Positions 1-9,018 of a DNA stretch of 38,691 bases are shown piece by piece. Source of the DNA: Rhodospirillales bacterium (GTDB lineage Bacteria > Pseudomonadota > Alphaproteobacteria > Rhodospirillales > Magnetospirillaceae); contig JACMLB010000366.1 in the NCBI GenBank assembly GCA_014379805.1, positions 1 through 38,691 on the forward strand, read 5' to 3'. The position numbers and the translations under genes were made by a program. The notes under the pieces are model-generated. The model was not told where the DNA came from. It did not search any database and saw only the letters and a program-made list of their open reading frames with translations. Each line of letters starts with the position of its first letter. Within the stretch, counting starts at the first letter, position 1.

Positions 1-1
1 A

Positions 2-481
2 GGAATCAATAAGTTGGAGAGGGCGGTCCAAGATAGCCTGCACACCATTGTTGGCGACCGGGTCGTCAAAGAGGAAAGCGGCTTTGCCGTCATCTCGGAG
101 GCCGTCGGCGATTTGACGGACAATTTGCAGCACTTGATCATTCACCAACGAGATACCCTGACCAAGGTTCAGCAGGACAACGAGAGGATGGCGGCGCCGA
201 TTATGCAAATGATCGGCTCGATTCAGTTCCAGGATGTTGTCAAGCGCCGGTTGCAAGGCTTGGTCCAAGCTTTCGACCACATGGCCAATTCCATCGAGGA
301 GGTCGTGGGGCAGGTCTCCCAGCGCCCCGACATTTCGCTGGAAGAGATGAATGCCATTATCCGGGGCAACCTGGATCGCATGGTTAATGTCGGCATCGAG
401 GACCTGAAGGCCGGGCGATTCGCCGATGTTGGCCAAAAAGACGGTTCGCCGCCGCAGGGCGCGGCCATTGAATTGTTCTGA
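2..481 (+). CDS. Methyl-accepting chemotaxis-like protein, C-terminal part (5' end outside the window)
   Basis: Frame is open to the window edge (GINKLERAVQDSL...). Contains 'MIGSIQFQDVVKRRLQ', typical of MCP-like/chemotaxis signalling proteins. Confidence 0.5.
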   Translation, partial: GINKLERAVQDSLHTIVGDRVVKEESGFAVISEAVGDLTDNLQHLIIHQRDTLTKVQQDNERMAAPIMQMIGSIQFQDVVKRRLQGLVQAFDHMANSIEEVVGQVSQRPDISLEEMNAIIRGNLDRMVNVGIEDLKAGRFADVGQKDGSPPQGAAIELF

Positions 482-536
482 TGACGCCCGCAAGGATTTC
501 CTTTGGAGGGCGTAACGAAGACCAGGAGCGACCGCT

Positions 537-965
537 ATGGATGACGGGATAACGAATGCCGATACACCAGAGCGGTGGATGAACTCCCGCGAAATAGACA
601 GGCAACATCATCAAATCATGGATGCACTGAAGCGCCTTATGCAGGAAGCGTTAGGGAATTCGGCTGAAGGCATGGCAGGGCAATTTTTTAAAATTTGCGA
701 CCTGCTTTCTGATCATTTTCGAGACGAGGAGGCGTTCCTTACAGCAAGTGGATCTATTTTGCTGTCGACGCAGCAAATGGAGCACGGACTTCTCTCCCGC
801 ATGCTGTCGAACATGCGCGGGTTAATGGAGTCATCAGAACAGCTACAGTGGCGTGCGACTGTCATCGACGAGGCTATCGATGCGTTGGCGATCCACTTTG
901 CCAAAGAGGAGGGGATCTTTGACCCACTGATTGGCCGTCAGAGAGTAAAGAATTGTGCAACCTGA
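537..965 (+). CDS. Hemerythrin-domain protein (bacteriohemerythrin-like)
   Basis: Ordered His/carboxylate motifs: DRQHHQI, DHFRDEE, EHGLL, IHFAKEEGIFD. Confidence 0.75.
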   Translation: MDDGITNADTPERWMNSREIDRQHHQIMDALKRLMQEALGNSAEGMAGQFFKICDLLSDHFRDEEAFLTASGSILLSTQQMEHGLLSRMLSNMRGLMESSEQLQWRATVIDEAIDALAIHFAKEEGIFDPLIGRQRVKNCAT

Positions 966-1084
966 CTTGGTGCTACCACCCACCAAAACCATCACCGTCG
1001 GGCTGGACGGGCAATTTGCGGATAGCAGCCAAGTCTTGTGAGGCCATTGGACTTGTCGTCGACGGCCAAGGGTAGGTTTTAAGC

Positions 1085-1345
1085 CAGATCGTGTCCTATT
1101 AATTGGTGTAATAGCGAGGTCGCCGTTTGATCTCCGACAGGCTTAGCCGGGATAGTCAAGCTGCCGCGACGAGCGGCGGGCTGGTCAGGGATCATCGCTC
1201 AAGGGGGCCACGGATTCCAGGGTCATTTAGCGGGATCGCGGGACTGCCCATTCGTCGTTCTGCTCCAGCAAGATGGCGCATCAGGCGGGTGATGGAGGCC
1301 TCGTTGAGGAAGATGCCGACCACTTGGAAATCGGTGTGCAATTCT
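1085..1345 (-). pseudogene. IS256 (mutator)-family transposase 3' remnant plus terminal sequence
   Basis: Minus strand reads '...GIFLNEASITRL' then, after a frameshift, 'ILLEQNDEWAVPRSR*MTLESVAPLSDDP', the C-terminal signature of IS256-family transposases with an in-frame TAA. Further on, 'ttacaccaattaataggacacgatc' (minus strand, about 1087-1111) resembles an IS end. Confidence 0.7.
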
Positions 1346-1392
1346 GACACCCTATCCGGGGCGATCGGCGTCGAATTTTACCCCCCTCCCGC
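1330..1392 (-). repeat. Two imperfect ~22-bp direct repeats resembling IS21-family subterminal repeats
   Basis: Minus strand: GGGGGTAAAATTCGACGCCGAT and GGGTGTCAGAATTGCACACCGAT in tandem between the IS3 and IS256 debris. Confidence 0.4.
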
Positions 1393-1480
1393 TGAAGCAG
1401 CACATGGATGCGCCGGTAGCCGTAGCGCACCCGTACTGCACGATATCCTTGATCCGCTGGCGCCACGGCGCCCGCTGACG
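1388..1480 (-). pseudogene. IS3-family OrfB transposase fragment
   Basis: Minus strand reads 'WRQRIKDIVQ' then, after an apparent 1-nt deletion, 'VRVRYGYRRIHVLLQREG', a conserved IS3 OrfB stretch; homology stops abruptly after REG. Confidence 0.75.
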
Positions 1481-1748
1481 CGGCCGCATATGGCCCGCCG
1501 GCCTTCGCCCGGCGCGGTTTTCATCATTTTTTCCCGGCGGCGCGGGATGGGCGGCGCTCCCTTTTAGGCCCGCCGCGGCCGGGCGCAACCCCGTGCTGTG
1601 CCCGGGGTCCTCCGCTGCGCTGCGGCCTTGCGGGTGCCCCCGTCCTCCGAAGGCGGGCCTTTGCGGTCGCCTTTCGCCGCCCACCCCGCTTGGCCGGGAA
1701 AACGTGCGGCGGGAAGCAAGCAAGAGGAGCCGCCATGGCGGCGAGGCA

Positions 1749-2903
1749 TCACGCCCAAGCGCAACCTGACGGCGAGTTGTCGGACTGACCATAAGGCCGG
1801 GCGTCAGCCCGGTGCATAATGGCGGCTAGGTCGACGGTTAGGCGGTCGAGTTGGTCGGCCCGTACCAAGCATTCCATATAGCTGTGCGAATGAAAGCCGT
1901 GCGTGCCAGTTGGGAGCTTGAATAGGCTGGGACCCGCAGCCAAGCGCTTGTTGCAGTAAATGCGGGCGCCCCGCTTCGCAGCGTCTAAGTTGCCGTATTT
2001 GGCATCGGGCCGCGCCGGGTCGGGCTCGCGTGCACGGAATTTGACTACGTAATCGAAATTGATCGCTTCACCGCCATCGACGTCAATTTGAACACTTGCG
2101 TATCCATCGGCGCCGCGATGTTCTGGATAAAAATATTCGTAATATACCTGTGGTTCTTCGCACGGGTCTCCGTTTACGATGACCTCGAAATCAGCGGGAT
2201 CGATCCCGAAAAAACTCTCAGAAATAATGGAGCGGACCGTATCTACGCTGTACTTAACAGCATCGCATTTCAGTCGGCTCAGAACGACGCTAGTTCCCAT
2301 CTCTTCGGAAGGTTGTCCTTCTTCGTAGGAAGCGGGAATTAGCACCGCAGCTAAATTTTGGGCGTTCTTGAGGTCGTTGTAATCCAATTTGAACACAGTC
2401 GCGAACGTTTCGCCTGCGCGCTTGGTGCGAATGGTAACCAATTCAGCCGCACCGAACCCGGCCAGTTTGCCAAGGCCCTTGCGGCCCATTACGTAGCGCC
2501 GGCCTGATTCGCTTTTCATATTGGTTTCGCTGCCGGTGTTGTCCGCTCGCCGCTTCCTGTTGATTGGCAAGAACCGGTCTTCCACCTCCCTCGGAGTCAT
2601 TCCGTGACCATCGTCGGTTATCACGATCTGGAAATCGTCTGGTAGTGGTTCCAGCAGGACACGAAAAGGGGCCTTCTCGCCATCAGCAACAGCTTTTTTT
2701 GCAGCCTCGCGCATTGCAGCGCGGGCAGAGGCGATGCCTTCTGGGATTGATATGCCGACCGTCCTGGCATCCGAATCGTAGGCATTCGCGACAAACTCCA
2801 CCAAGCATTTGCCGATGGAGGTGTACATGTTGATGCCGAGGGCCTCGAGCATGCCGCCCTGAATTGCCATCGGAAAGTTGTCTGGTCTGTAATCGGTCGA
2901 CAT
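1749..2903 (-). CDS. GHKL (Hsp90-like) ATPase domain protein, apparently truncated at the C-terminus
   Basis: N-box 'LVEFVANAYDSDA', G1 'ITDDGHGM', G2 'GRKGLGKLAGFGA'. Start chosen at ATG 2903 (MSTDYRPDNF). The last ~24 aa (AAIMHRADARPYGQSDNSPSGCAWA) run into unrelated GC-rich sequence. Confidence 0.7.
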   Translation of the reverse strand: MSTDYRPDNFPMAIQGGMLEALGINMYTSIGKCLVEFVANAYDSDARTVGISIPEGIASARAAMREAAKKAVADGEKAPFRVLLEPLPDDFQIVITDDGHGMTPREVEDRFLPINRKRRADNTGSETNMKSESGRRYVMGRKGLGKLAGFGAAELVTIRTKRAGETFATVFKLDYNDLKNAQNLAAVLIPASYEEGQPSEEMGTSVVLSRLKCDAVKYSVDTVRSIISESFFGIDPADFEVIVNGDPCEEPQVYYEYFYPEHRGADGYASVQIDVDGGEAINFDYVVKFRAREPDPARPDAKYGNLDAAKRGARIYCNKRLAAGPSLFKLPTGTHGFHSHSYMECLVRADQLDRLTVDLAAIMHRADARPYGQSDNSPSGCAWA

Positions 2904-2999
2904 AATGGCGCCACTTTCCTTTTGGGAGTGCTCGCAACCATACTTCCGATCTGGCGTGGTGTGCAACCGAGGGGATTGCCCGCACCGGCGCGAGGGCCT

Positions 3000-3255
3000 G
3001 TTTGGGAAGTTTTCCCCCAACGAATGTTTATGGAAACTAACTGCGGGCTCTACCCCTTCAAATCCACCAGGTTAACTGGTGGTGGCAGAGGTAATCTCCC
3101 GACCGTAAGAGGCTCCATTCCCGGCCAACTAGAGCGATGAATTTACCGGGCTTGTCCACGTGGTGCGGTAAGAGTTGGCCGCATATGCAGGTGCAAAGCT
3201 TCTTAGACACACCTATCGCGGCCAACTACCTTGGAAACCGACACCCTTGTCGGGT
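3000..3255. other. Structured, ORF-poor intergenic region (candidate ncRNA or element remnant)
   Basis: Hairpins CCACCAG-gttaa-CTGGTGG (3064-3082), GTTGGCCGC...GCGGCCAAC (3174-3226, inner AGGTG/CACCT, outer GGTA/TACC) and CCGACA-ccct-TGTCGG (3238-3253). Confidence 0.45.
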
Positions 3256-3290
3256 AGTAACAATCTTCGCTCGGCTCATAGGCCATTCCT

Positions 3291-5177
3291 TTAGGACATG
3301 GCTATGCGGTCGCGGATCAGGCGTTCAAGCAGCATGATGTCCTGTTCCACCTTTTCCGGCGACCCGTTGCGGAAGTCTTCCTCCGGTTGATGCTCGGTCA
3401 GTTCCACCGTCCGGGGCGTGCCGTCGCCCCAGACGGCCAGGATGGCCGGCAGATGCTCGTGACGGAATTGCATGTGGGCGTGCATGGCGAAATGCGCCCG
3501 TTGTTCCTTTGTGGTCTCAGGCCTTGGGGTCTCGCTTGTGCCCATGCTTGCCGCGTGGCGGCGCATGATGTTGCGGCTGTATATGGCGGCTTTCAAAAAG
3601 GCCCCCGTGCCGGGGTCGAGCCGCTCGCCCAATGTGCCGATCTGGCAGCGTTGCATTTGGGCCTGGACGCCTTCCCCGGCGTGTTCCGCCCCGAGTGAGA
3701 AGAAAGGAGTGGCGTCGAGGCCCGCATAACAGGTGATGATGTCGATCCCGCCAGGATGCCGGTCCAAATACGGGTTGAGGTCGTAGACCCGGCCATGGAT
3801 GACATGCAGGGGCCGGTCGGACAGGCTGCTTGCGGCCACCTCCAGTTCGGTGAAGGCGGGCATGTCCTCGGGCTCTTCCGGCAGGGGGCGTGTTTCCGTC
3901 ACCGGGGGCGTCAGTCTTAGGTCATGGCGTTCCTGGCGTGCGGCATTCAGACGGGTGGCAACCTGGACCCAGGTGTGTTCATGGGTGAAACGTTCGTCGC
4001 CGCTGGTGGATTGATTGCGGCCGACCATGGTGGCCACCGCCAAGTAATTGAGGACCTTGGAAACGTGCCGGCCAAAATACCCGCTTTCGCCCGCATAGGC
4101 TTCCACCAGGGCGTCGAATGCGCGAACCGTGTTGTCGAAGCCGGGCATATGGCGCCGTTCGCTGAGCCAGGAGCGGAAGTTCAGCGCTCCGACCGTGCGG
4201 TTGAATTCCAGCAGATGGGGCGGCAGCAGCCCTGGTCCGTGCTCCTTGAGATATTTGCCGTAATAGGAGTGATAACTGGTGCGTCCCAGCAACTCGTCCA
4301 GGGTCAGGAAGACCGGAACGAAGGACCCGCTGGTGCCGCCCTGCCGCCAGGGATGCGGGAAGACCGCCAGGATGGCGACGGTCTTGGCCCATAACAAAGG
4401 ATCGCACCAGGTCGCGCTGCCCACGCGCGGGTTGATCTTGCGGAAGGTGGCGGTGCATTTCGTCACGACGTCCGTGATGGCGCCCAGGATTTCGGCTATG
4501 GGCTGCGGCTGCGGGTCCGGCGCAGTCATGAGTTCCTCCAGGCGGCACACCGCCTCGATCAGCGGCGCGCAATGGGCCATCATTTCCACGAAGGCCATGT
4601 AAAACACCCGTTCCGCTGAATTGCCGAAGGTGGGCACAAGCGGGGCCAGGGTTTCAATGGTCAATGCCGATATGGGGTAAGTCGCCGGATGCGGCCCGCC
4701 CTGAAGCTGGAAATTGTTCAGGAACAGGTCATAGCCGCTTTGATACGGCTCATGGCCGCGGCCCAGCCGCTGTGTCACTTGTTGCCACGGAATGCGGATG
4801 GCGTCAGGCAGTTCCGGGTCGATGGAGCACATGCGCAGGGCGAAGAACCGTTCGGGCTCGCCGCGCCACCAGCTCAAGGCGAACTGGCTGAGGATGGTGG
4901 CGGCGCGCGCCAGACAGTCATCCGGCAGCGCCGCCGGATCCGAGGCGTCGAGCAGCGGCAAGGTGGCCAGTGCCGTGCGTGCAGCTGCGGCGGAATTCAG
5001 CGCTGGTAACCGTGCCGCCAGAGCATCCCAAGGCCGGAACGGGCCGGGAAGGGTTTGCTTCGGCAGTGTTCTTGGGAGGAAACCGTAATCCAGCGACAAC
5101 GCGCCATCGAGAATCGCCGAATTGTTCTGCACGTCGAGAACAAATTGCCGCAAGTGCCCGATTCGCGATGTCATCAT
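3291..5177 (-). CDS. IDO/PrnB-superfamily heme dioxygenase-like protein fused to a cytochrome b5 domain
   Basis: IDO-like 'GGTSGSFVPVFLTLDELLGR', 'LLPPHLLEFNRTVG', 'GRHVSKVLNYL', 'GRNQSTSGD'; cyt b5 'LHVIHGRVYDLNPYLDRHPGGIDIITCYAGLDATPFFSLGAEHAGEG...CQIGTL'. Confidence 0.75.
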   Translation of the reverse strand: MMTSRIGHLRQFVLDVQNNSAILDGALSLDYGFLPRTLPKQTLPGPFRPWDALAARLPALNSAAAARTALATLPLLDASDPAALPDDCLARAATILSQFALSWWRGEPERFFALRMCSIDPELPDAIRIPWQQVTQRLGRGHEPYQSGYDLFLNNFQLQGGPHPATYPISALTIETLAPLVPTFGNSAERVFYMAFVEMMAHCAPLIEAVCRLEELMTAPDPQPQPIAEILGAITDVVTKCTATFRKINPRVGSATWCDPLLWAKTVAILAVFPHPWRQGGTSGSFVPVFLTLDELLGRTSYHSYYGKYLKEHGPGLLPPHLLEFNRTVGALNFRSWLSERRHMPGFDNTVRAFDALVEAYAGESGYFGRHVSKVLNYLAVATMVGRNQSTSGDERFTHEHTWVQVATRLNAARQERHDLRLTPPVTETRPLPEEPEDMPAFTELEVAASSLSDRPLHVIHGRVYDLNPYLDRHPGGIDIITCYAGLDATPFFSLGAEHAGEGVQAQMQRCQIGTLGERLDPGTGAFLKAAIYSRNIMRRHAASMGTSETPRPETTKEQRAHFAMHAHMQFRHEHLPAILAVWGDGTPRTVELTEHQPEEDFRNGSPEKVEQDIMLLERLIRDRIAMS

Positions 5178-5203
5178 CCCTCCAGAAAGATATGTAATGG
5201 CAT

Positions 5204-5231
5204 GGTTAAATCATTGTTAGATGATTTAACC
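5204..5231. promoter_or_regulatory. 28-bp perfect inverted repeat (candidate operator)
   Basis: GGTTAAATCAT-tgttag-ATGATTTAACC, 26 bp upstream of the start of the IDO-cyt b5 gene. Confidence 0.6.
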
Positions 5232-5289
5232 GCTGCGGCAACCATTACGACCGACTGGAATTCGAATGATGCGGTAAGAGGGGCCTTGG

Positions 5290-6356
<1,067 letters not shown>

Positions 6357-6360
<4 letters not shown>

Positions 6361-6767
6361 TTCTTGTACAGCTCCTCGGGGCTGACGCGCACTTTTTCCA
6401 CCTCGACCAGACCCTCGGGGCGGGCGGCGGTGTAGAAGCAGGTGCGGCGGCCCGTGTGGCAGGCAACGCCGTCCTGATCCACCTTCAGCAGGATGGTGTC
6501 GCCGTCGCAATCGATCAGCAACTCCTTCAGCCGTTGCTGCTGGCCCGAAGTCTCACCCTTGCGCCACAAACCCTGGCGCGAGCGCGACCAATAGCAGACC
6601 CGGCCCGTCGCCAGGGTCTCGGCCACGGACTCGCGGTTCATCCAGGCCATCATCAGCACCTCGCCGGTGTCGAATTGCTGGGCGATGGCGGGAACCAGGC
6701 CGTCCTCGTTGAATTTCAGGGCGGCGAGGGCGGCGATGGGATCGGACATAATTTGCTCCAGCGTCAA
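6357..6767 (-). CDS. hisI: Phosphoribosyl-AMP cyclohydrolase
   Basis: '[27 protein letters not shown]' with the three conserved Cys. 4-bp overlap with the COG0523 gene. Start may be 6749. Confidence 0.9.
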
Positions 6768-6786
6768 AATGCACGCCCGGTATAAA

Positions 6787-7716
6787 TTATTTCGCTGCCA
6801 GACACGATGCCAACCCGTCGGCCAGTCGGGTCATCAGGGTGAAATATTGCTCGGGGCCGGGCGGGATGTCGGCACCTTGGGGGTCCAGCACGCCCACGCG
6901 GGCACCGGCGGATTCGGCCAGGGTTTGCACCACCGGGGCGGGGAATTGCGGTTCGCGGAAGACGCAAGCAGCGCCCGATGCTTTCAAACGGTCGCGCAAG
7001 GCGGCAAGGCGCTTGGCCGAGGGCGGACGGTCGGGGTCGACGGTGATGGAACCGGCGCTGGTCAGGCCGTAGCGCTTTTCCACATATTGATAGGCGTCGT
7101 GGAACACCACGAAGGGCTTGCCCGCCACCGGGGCCAGCTTGGCTTTCATCTGGCCGTCCAGCGCTTCCAGCCGGGCCACCGTGGCGGTGGCGTTGGCGTG
7201 GTAGGTGTCGGCATTCGCGGGGTCGAGTTCAGCCAGACGATCGGCGACTGCGGTTACCAGCAGGCGGGCATTGGCCGGGTCCAGCCACAGATGGCCGTCC
7301 GCAGCAGCGTGGTTGTGCCCGTGGTTGTGGCCCTGTTCGCCATGTTCCGGCTCCCACACGCCGCCCTTGCGGGGCAGTAGGGTGGCGGCGCCGGGCAGAT
7401 CGGCCAGGGCGATGATCTCAGCCTTGGTTCCCTTCAGGGGTTTCGCCAGGAAGGTCTCATAGGCTTCGTCAACCAGCACCACCATGCGGGCGGCTTGCAG
7501 GGCGCGGGCGTCCGACGGCTTTAGCGCATAGGTATGTTCCGACTGGGCGCCGCTCACCATAAGGCCGGGCTCGCCCACGCCCTTCATGACGGATGCGACA
7601 AGGGAATGCAGCGGCTGGATGGATGCCATCACCTTGGGCACCTCGGCCTGGGCCGGTGCCGCAAGGATGGTCAGGGCCAGCGCCCAACTCTTCCACATGA
7701 AATGGCTCCGTGTCAT
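6787..7716 (-). CDS. znuA: Zinc ABC transporter substrate-binding protein
   Basis: Signal peptide, '[14 protein letters not shown]', His-rich loop '[13 protein letters not shown]', '[11 protein letters not shown]', '[14 protein letters not shown]'. Confidence 0.92.
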   Translation of the reverse strand: MTRSHFMWKSWALALTILAAPAQAEVPKVMASIQPLHSLVASVMKGVGEPGLMVSGAQSEHTYALKPSDARALQAARMVVLVDEAYETFLAKPLKGTKAEIIALADLPGAATLLPRKGGVWEPEHGEQGHNHGHNHAAADGHLWLDPANARLLVTAVADRLAELDPANADTYHANATATVARLEALDGQMKAKLAPVAGKPFVVFHDAYQYVEKRYGLTSAGSITVDPDRPPSAKRLAALRDRLKASGAACVFREPQFPAPVVQTLAESAGARVGVLDPQGADIPPGPEQYFTLMTRLADGLASCLAAK

Positions 7717-7732
7717 GATGCGCTGATAGTTG

Positions 7733-7753
7733 GAATGTTATAATATAACGAAC
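7733..7753. promoter_or_regulatory. Zur box between divergent znuA and zur
   Basis: Palindrome core GTTATAATATAAC (7737-7749) in the intergenic region of the divergent zinc-uptake genes. Confidence 0.75.
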
Positions 7754-7765
7754 AGGCCGCTGCCA

Positions 7766-8248
7766 ATGAGTTTTCCCGTCCCCGATCACGATCACGGCAC
7801 TTGTGTGGCCCACGCGCTGGAAGCCGCCGAGGCCGAGTGCAAGCGCCGTGGCGCAAGGCTGACCGACGTGCGCCGCCGGGTGCTGGAACTGGTGTGGCAA
7901 AGCCATGCCCCGGTGGGCGCCTATGCCCTGCTGGAAGCCTTGGGTCGCGAGGGCTTTTGCGCAGCACCGCCTACGGTTTACCGGGCGCTGGACTTCCTGT
8001 TGGCCCACGGGCTGATCCACCGCATTGAGCGCCTGAACGCCTTCATGGGTTGCTCGCGCCCCGGAATCCCTCATGCGGGGCAATTCCTGTTGTGCACCGG
8101 CTGCGGCACCGCCGCCGAGTTGAACGATTCCGCCATCGATTCCGCCATGACCGCCGCTGCGTCGCGTCTGGGCTTCGCCCTGACCGGCCAGACGGTCGAG
8201 GCCGACGGCCTGTGCTCTGCCTGCCGAGCGAAGGAACCCGTGTCGTGA
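7766..8248 (+). CDS. zur: Fur-family zinc uptake regulator
   Basis: 'LTDVRRRVLELVWQSHAPVGAYALLEAL', 'PPTVYRALDFLLAHGLIHRIE', 'CTGCGTA...CSACR' metal-site cysteines. Start at ATG 7766. Confidence 0.9.
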   Translation: MSFPVPDHDHGTCVAHALEAAEAECKRRGARLTDVRRRVLELVWQSHAPVGAYALLEALGREGFCAAPPTVYRALDFLLAHGLIHRIERLNAFMGCSRPGIPHAGQFLLCTGCGTAAELNDSAIDSAMTAAASRLGFALTGQTVEADGLCSACRAKEPVS

Positions 8249-9018
8249 GTACATTGCTGGCGGTTGACCGCGTGTCCCTGACTTTGTCGGGCCACCCGGT
8301 GCTGAGCGACGTCTCGCTGGCGGTGGAGACGGGCCGCATCGTCACCATCGTCGGCCCCAACGGCGCGGGCAAATCCACCTTGGTCAAGGTGGCCCTTGGC
8401 CTGATGTCCCCCGATGCCGGTACCGTGCGCCGCACCGCCGGCTTGCGGGTGGGCTATGTGCCGCAACGCCTGACGGTGGAACCGGCCCTGCCGCTGTCCG
8501 TGCGTCGCTTCCTTGCCATGGCGGCGCCCAAAGCCGATCCGGCGGATATGAATAATGCTTTGGTGCGGGTGGGCGCGGGGCATGTCCTGGCCCAGCAGGT
8601 GCCCGAACTGTCGGGGGGCGAGCTGCAACGGGTCATGCTGGCGCGGGCCTTGTTGCGCAAGCCCCATCTGCTGGTGCTGGACGAACCGGTGGGCGGCGTG
8701 GACATGGCCGGGCAGGCGGAAATTTATGATCTGATCGCTGCCCTGGCTCATGCCGATGGCAGTGGCGTGTTGATGGTCAGCCACGATCTGCACGTGGTCA
8801 TGGCCGCCACCGACGAAGTGGTGTGCCTCAACCGCCATGTCTGCTGCGCCGGTCACCCCGAGGCGGTCAGCCGCCACCCGGAATATCTGGCCCTGTTCGG
8901 CCCCAAAGTGGCAGCCAGCCTAGCGGTCTACACCCATGTGCACGACCACGCCCATCTGCCCGATGGCGGCACGGTGGAACTTCCTCATACGCATGGACCG
9001 AACTGCCGCCATGGATGA
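8245..9018 (+). CDS. znuC: Zinc ABC transporter ATP-binding protein
   Basis: Walker A 'GPNGAGKST', 'LSGGELQRVMLARALL', 'LLVLDEP', His-rich C-terminus. GTG start overlaps the zur stop. Confidence 0.92.
   Translation: MSTLLAVDRVSLTLSGHPVLSDVSLAVETGRIVTIVGPNGAGKSTLVKVALGLMSPDAGTVRRTAGLRVGYVPQRLTVEPALPLSVRRFLAMAAPKADPADMNNALVRVGAGHVLAQQVPELSGGELQRVMLARALLRKPHLLVLDEPVGGVDMAGQAEIYDLIAALAHADGSGVLMVSHDLHVVMAATDEVVCLNRHVCCAGHPEAVSRHPEYLALFGPKVAASLAVYTHVHDHAHLPDGGTVELPHTHGPNCRHG

Noticed and set aside
1127-1567. 146-aa + strand ORF
   Set aside because: Antisense to IS256/IS3 debris; protein has no recognisable domain.
3000-3255. Retron msr-msd, integron attC, tmRNA or tRNA
   Set aside because: No reverse transcriptase nearby; the GTTGGCC/GGCCAAC arms do not fit the attC core GTTRRRY/RYYYAAC; no tRNA cloverleaf or tmRNA tag sequence recognised.
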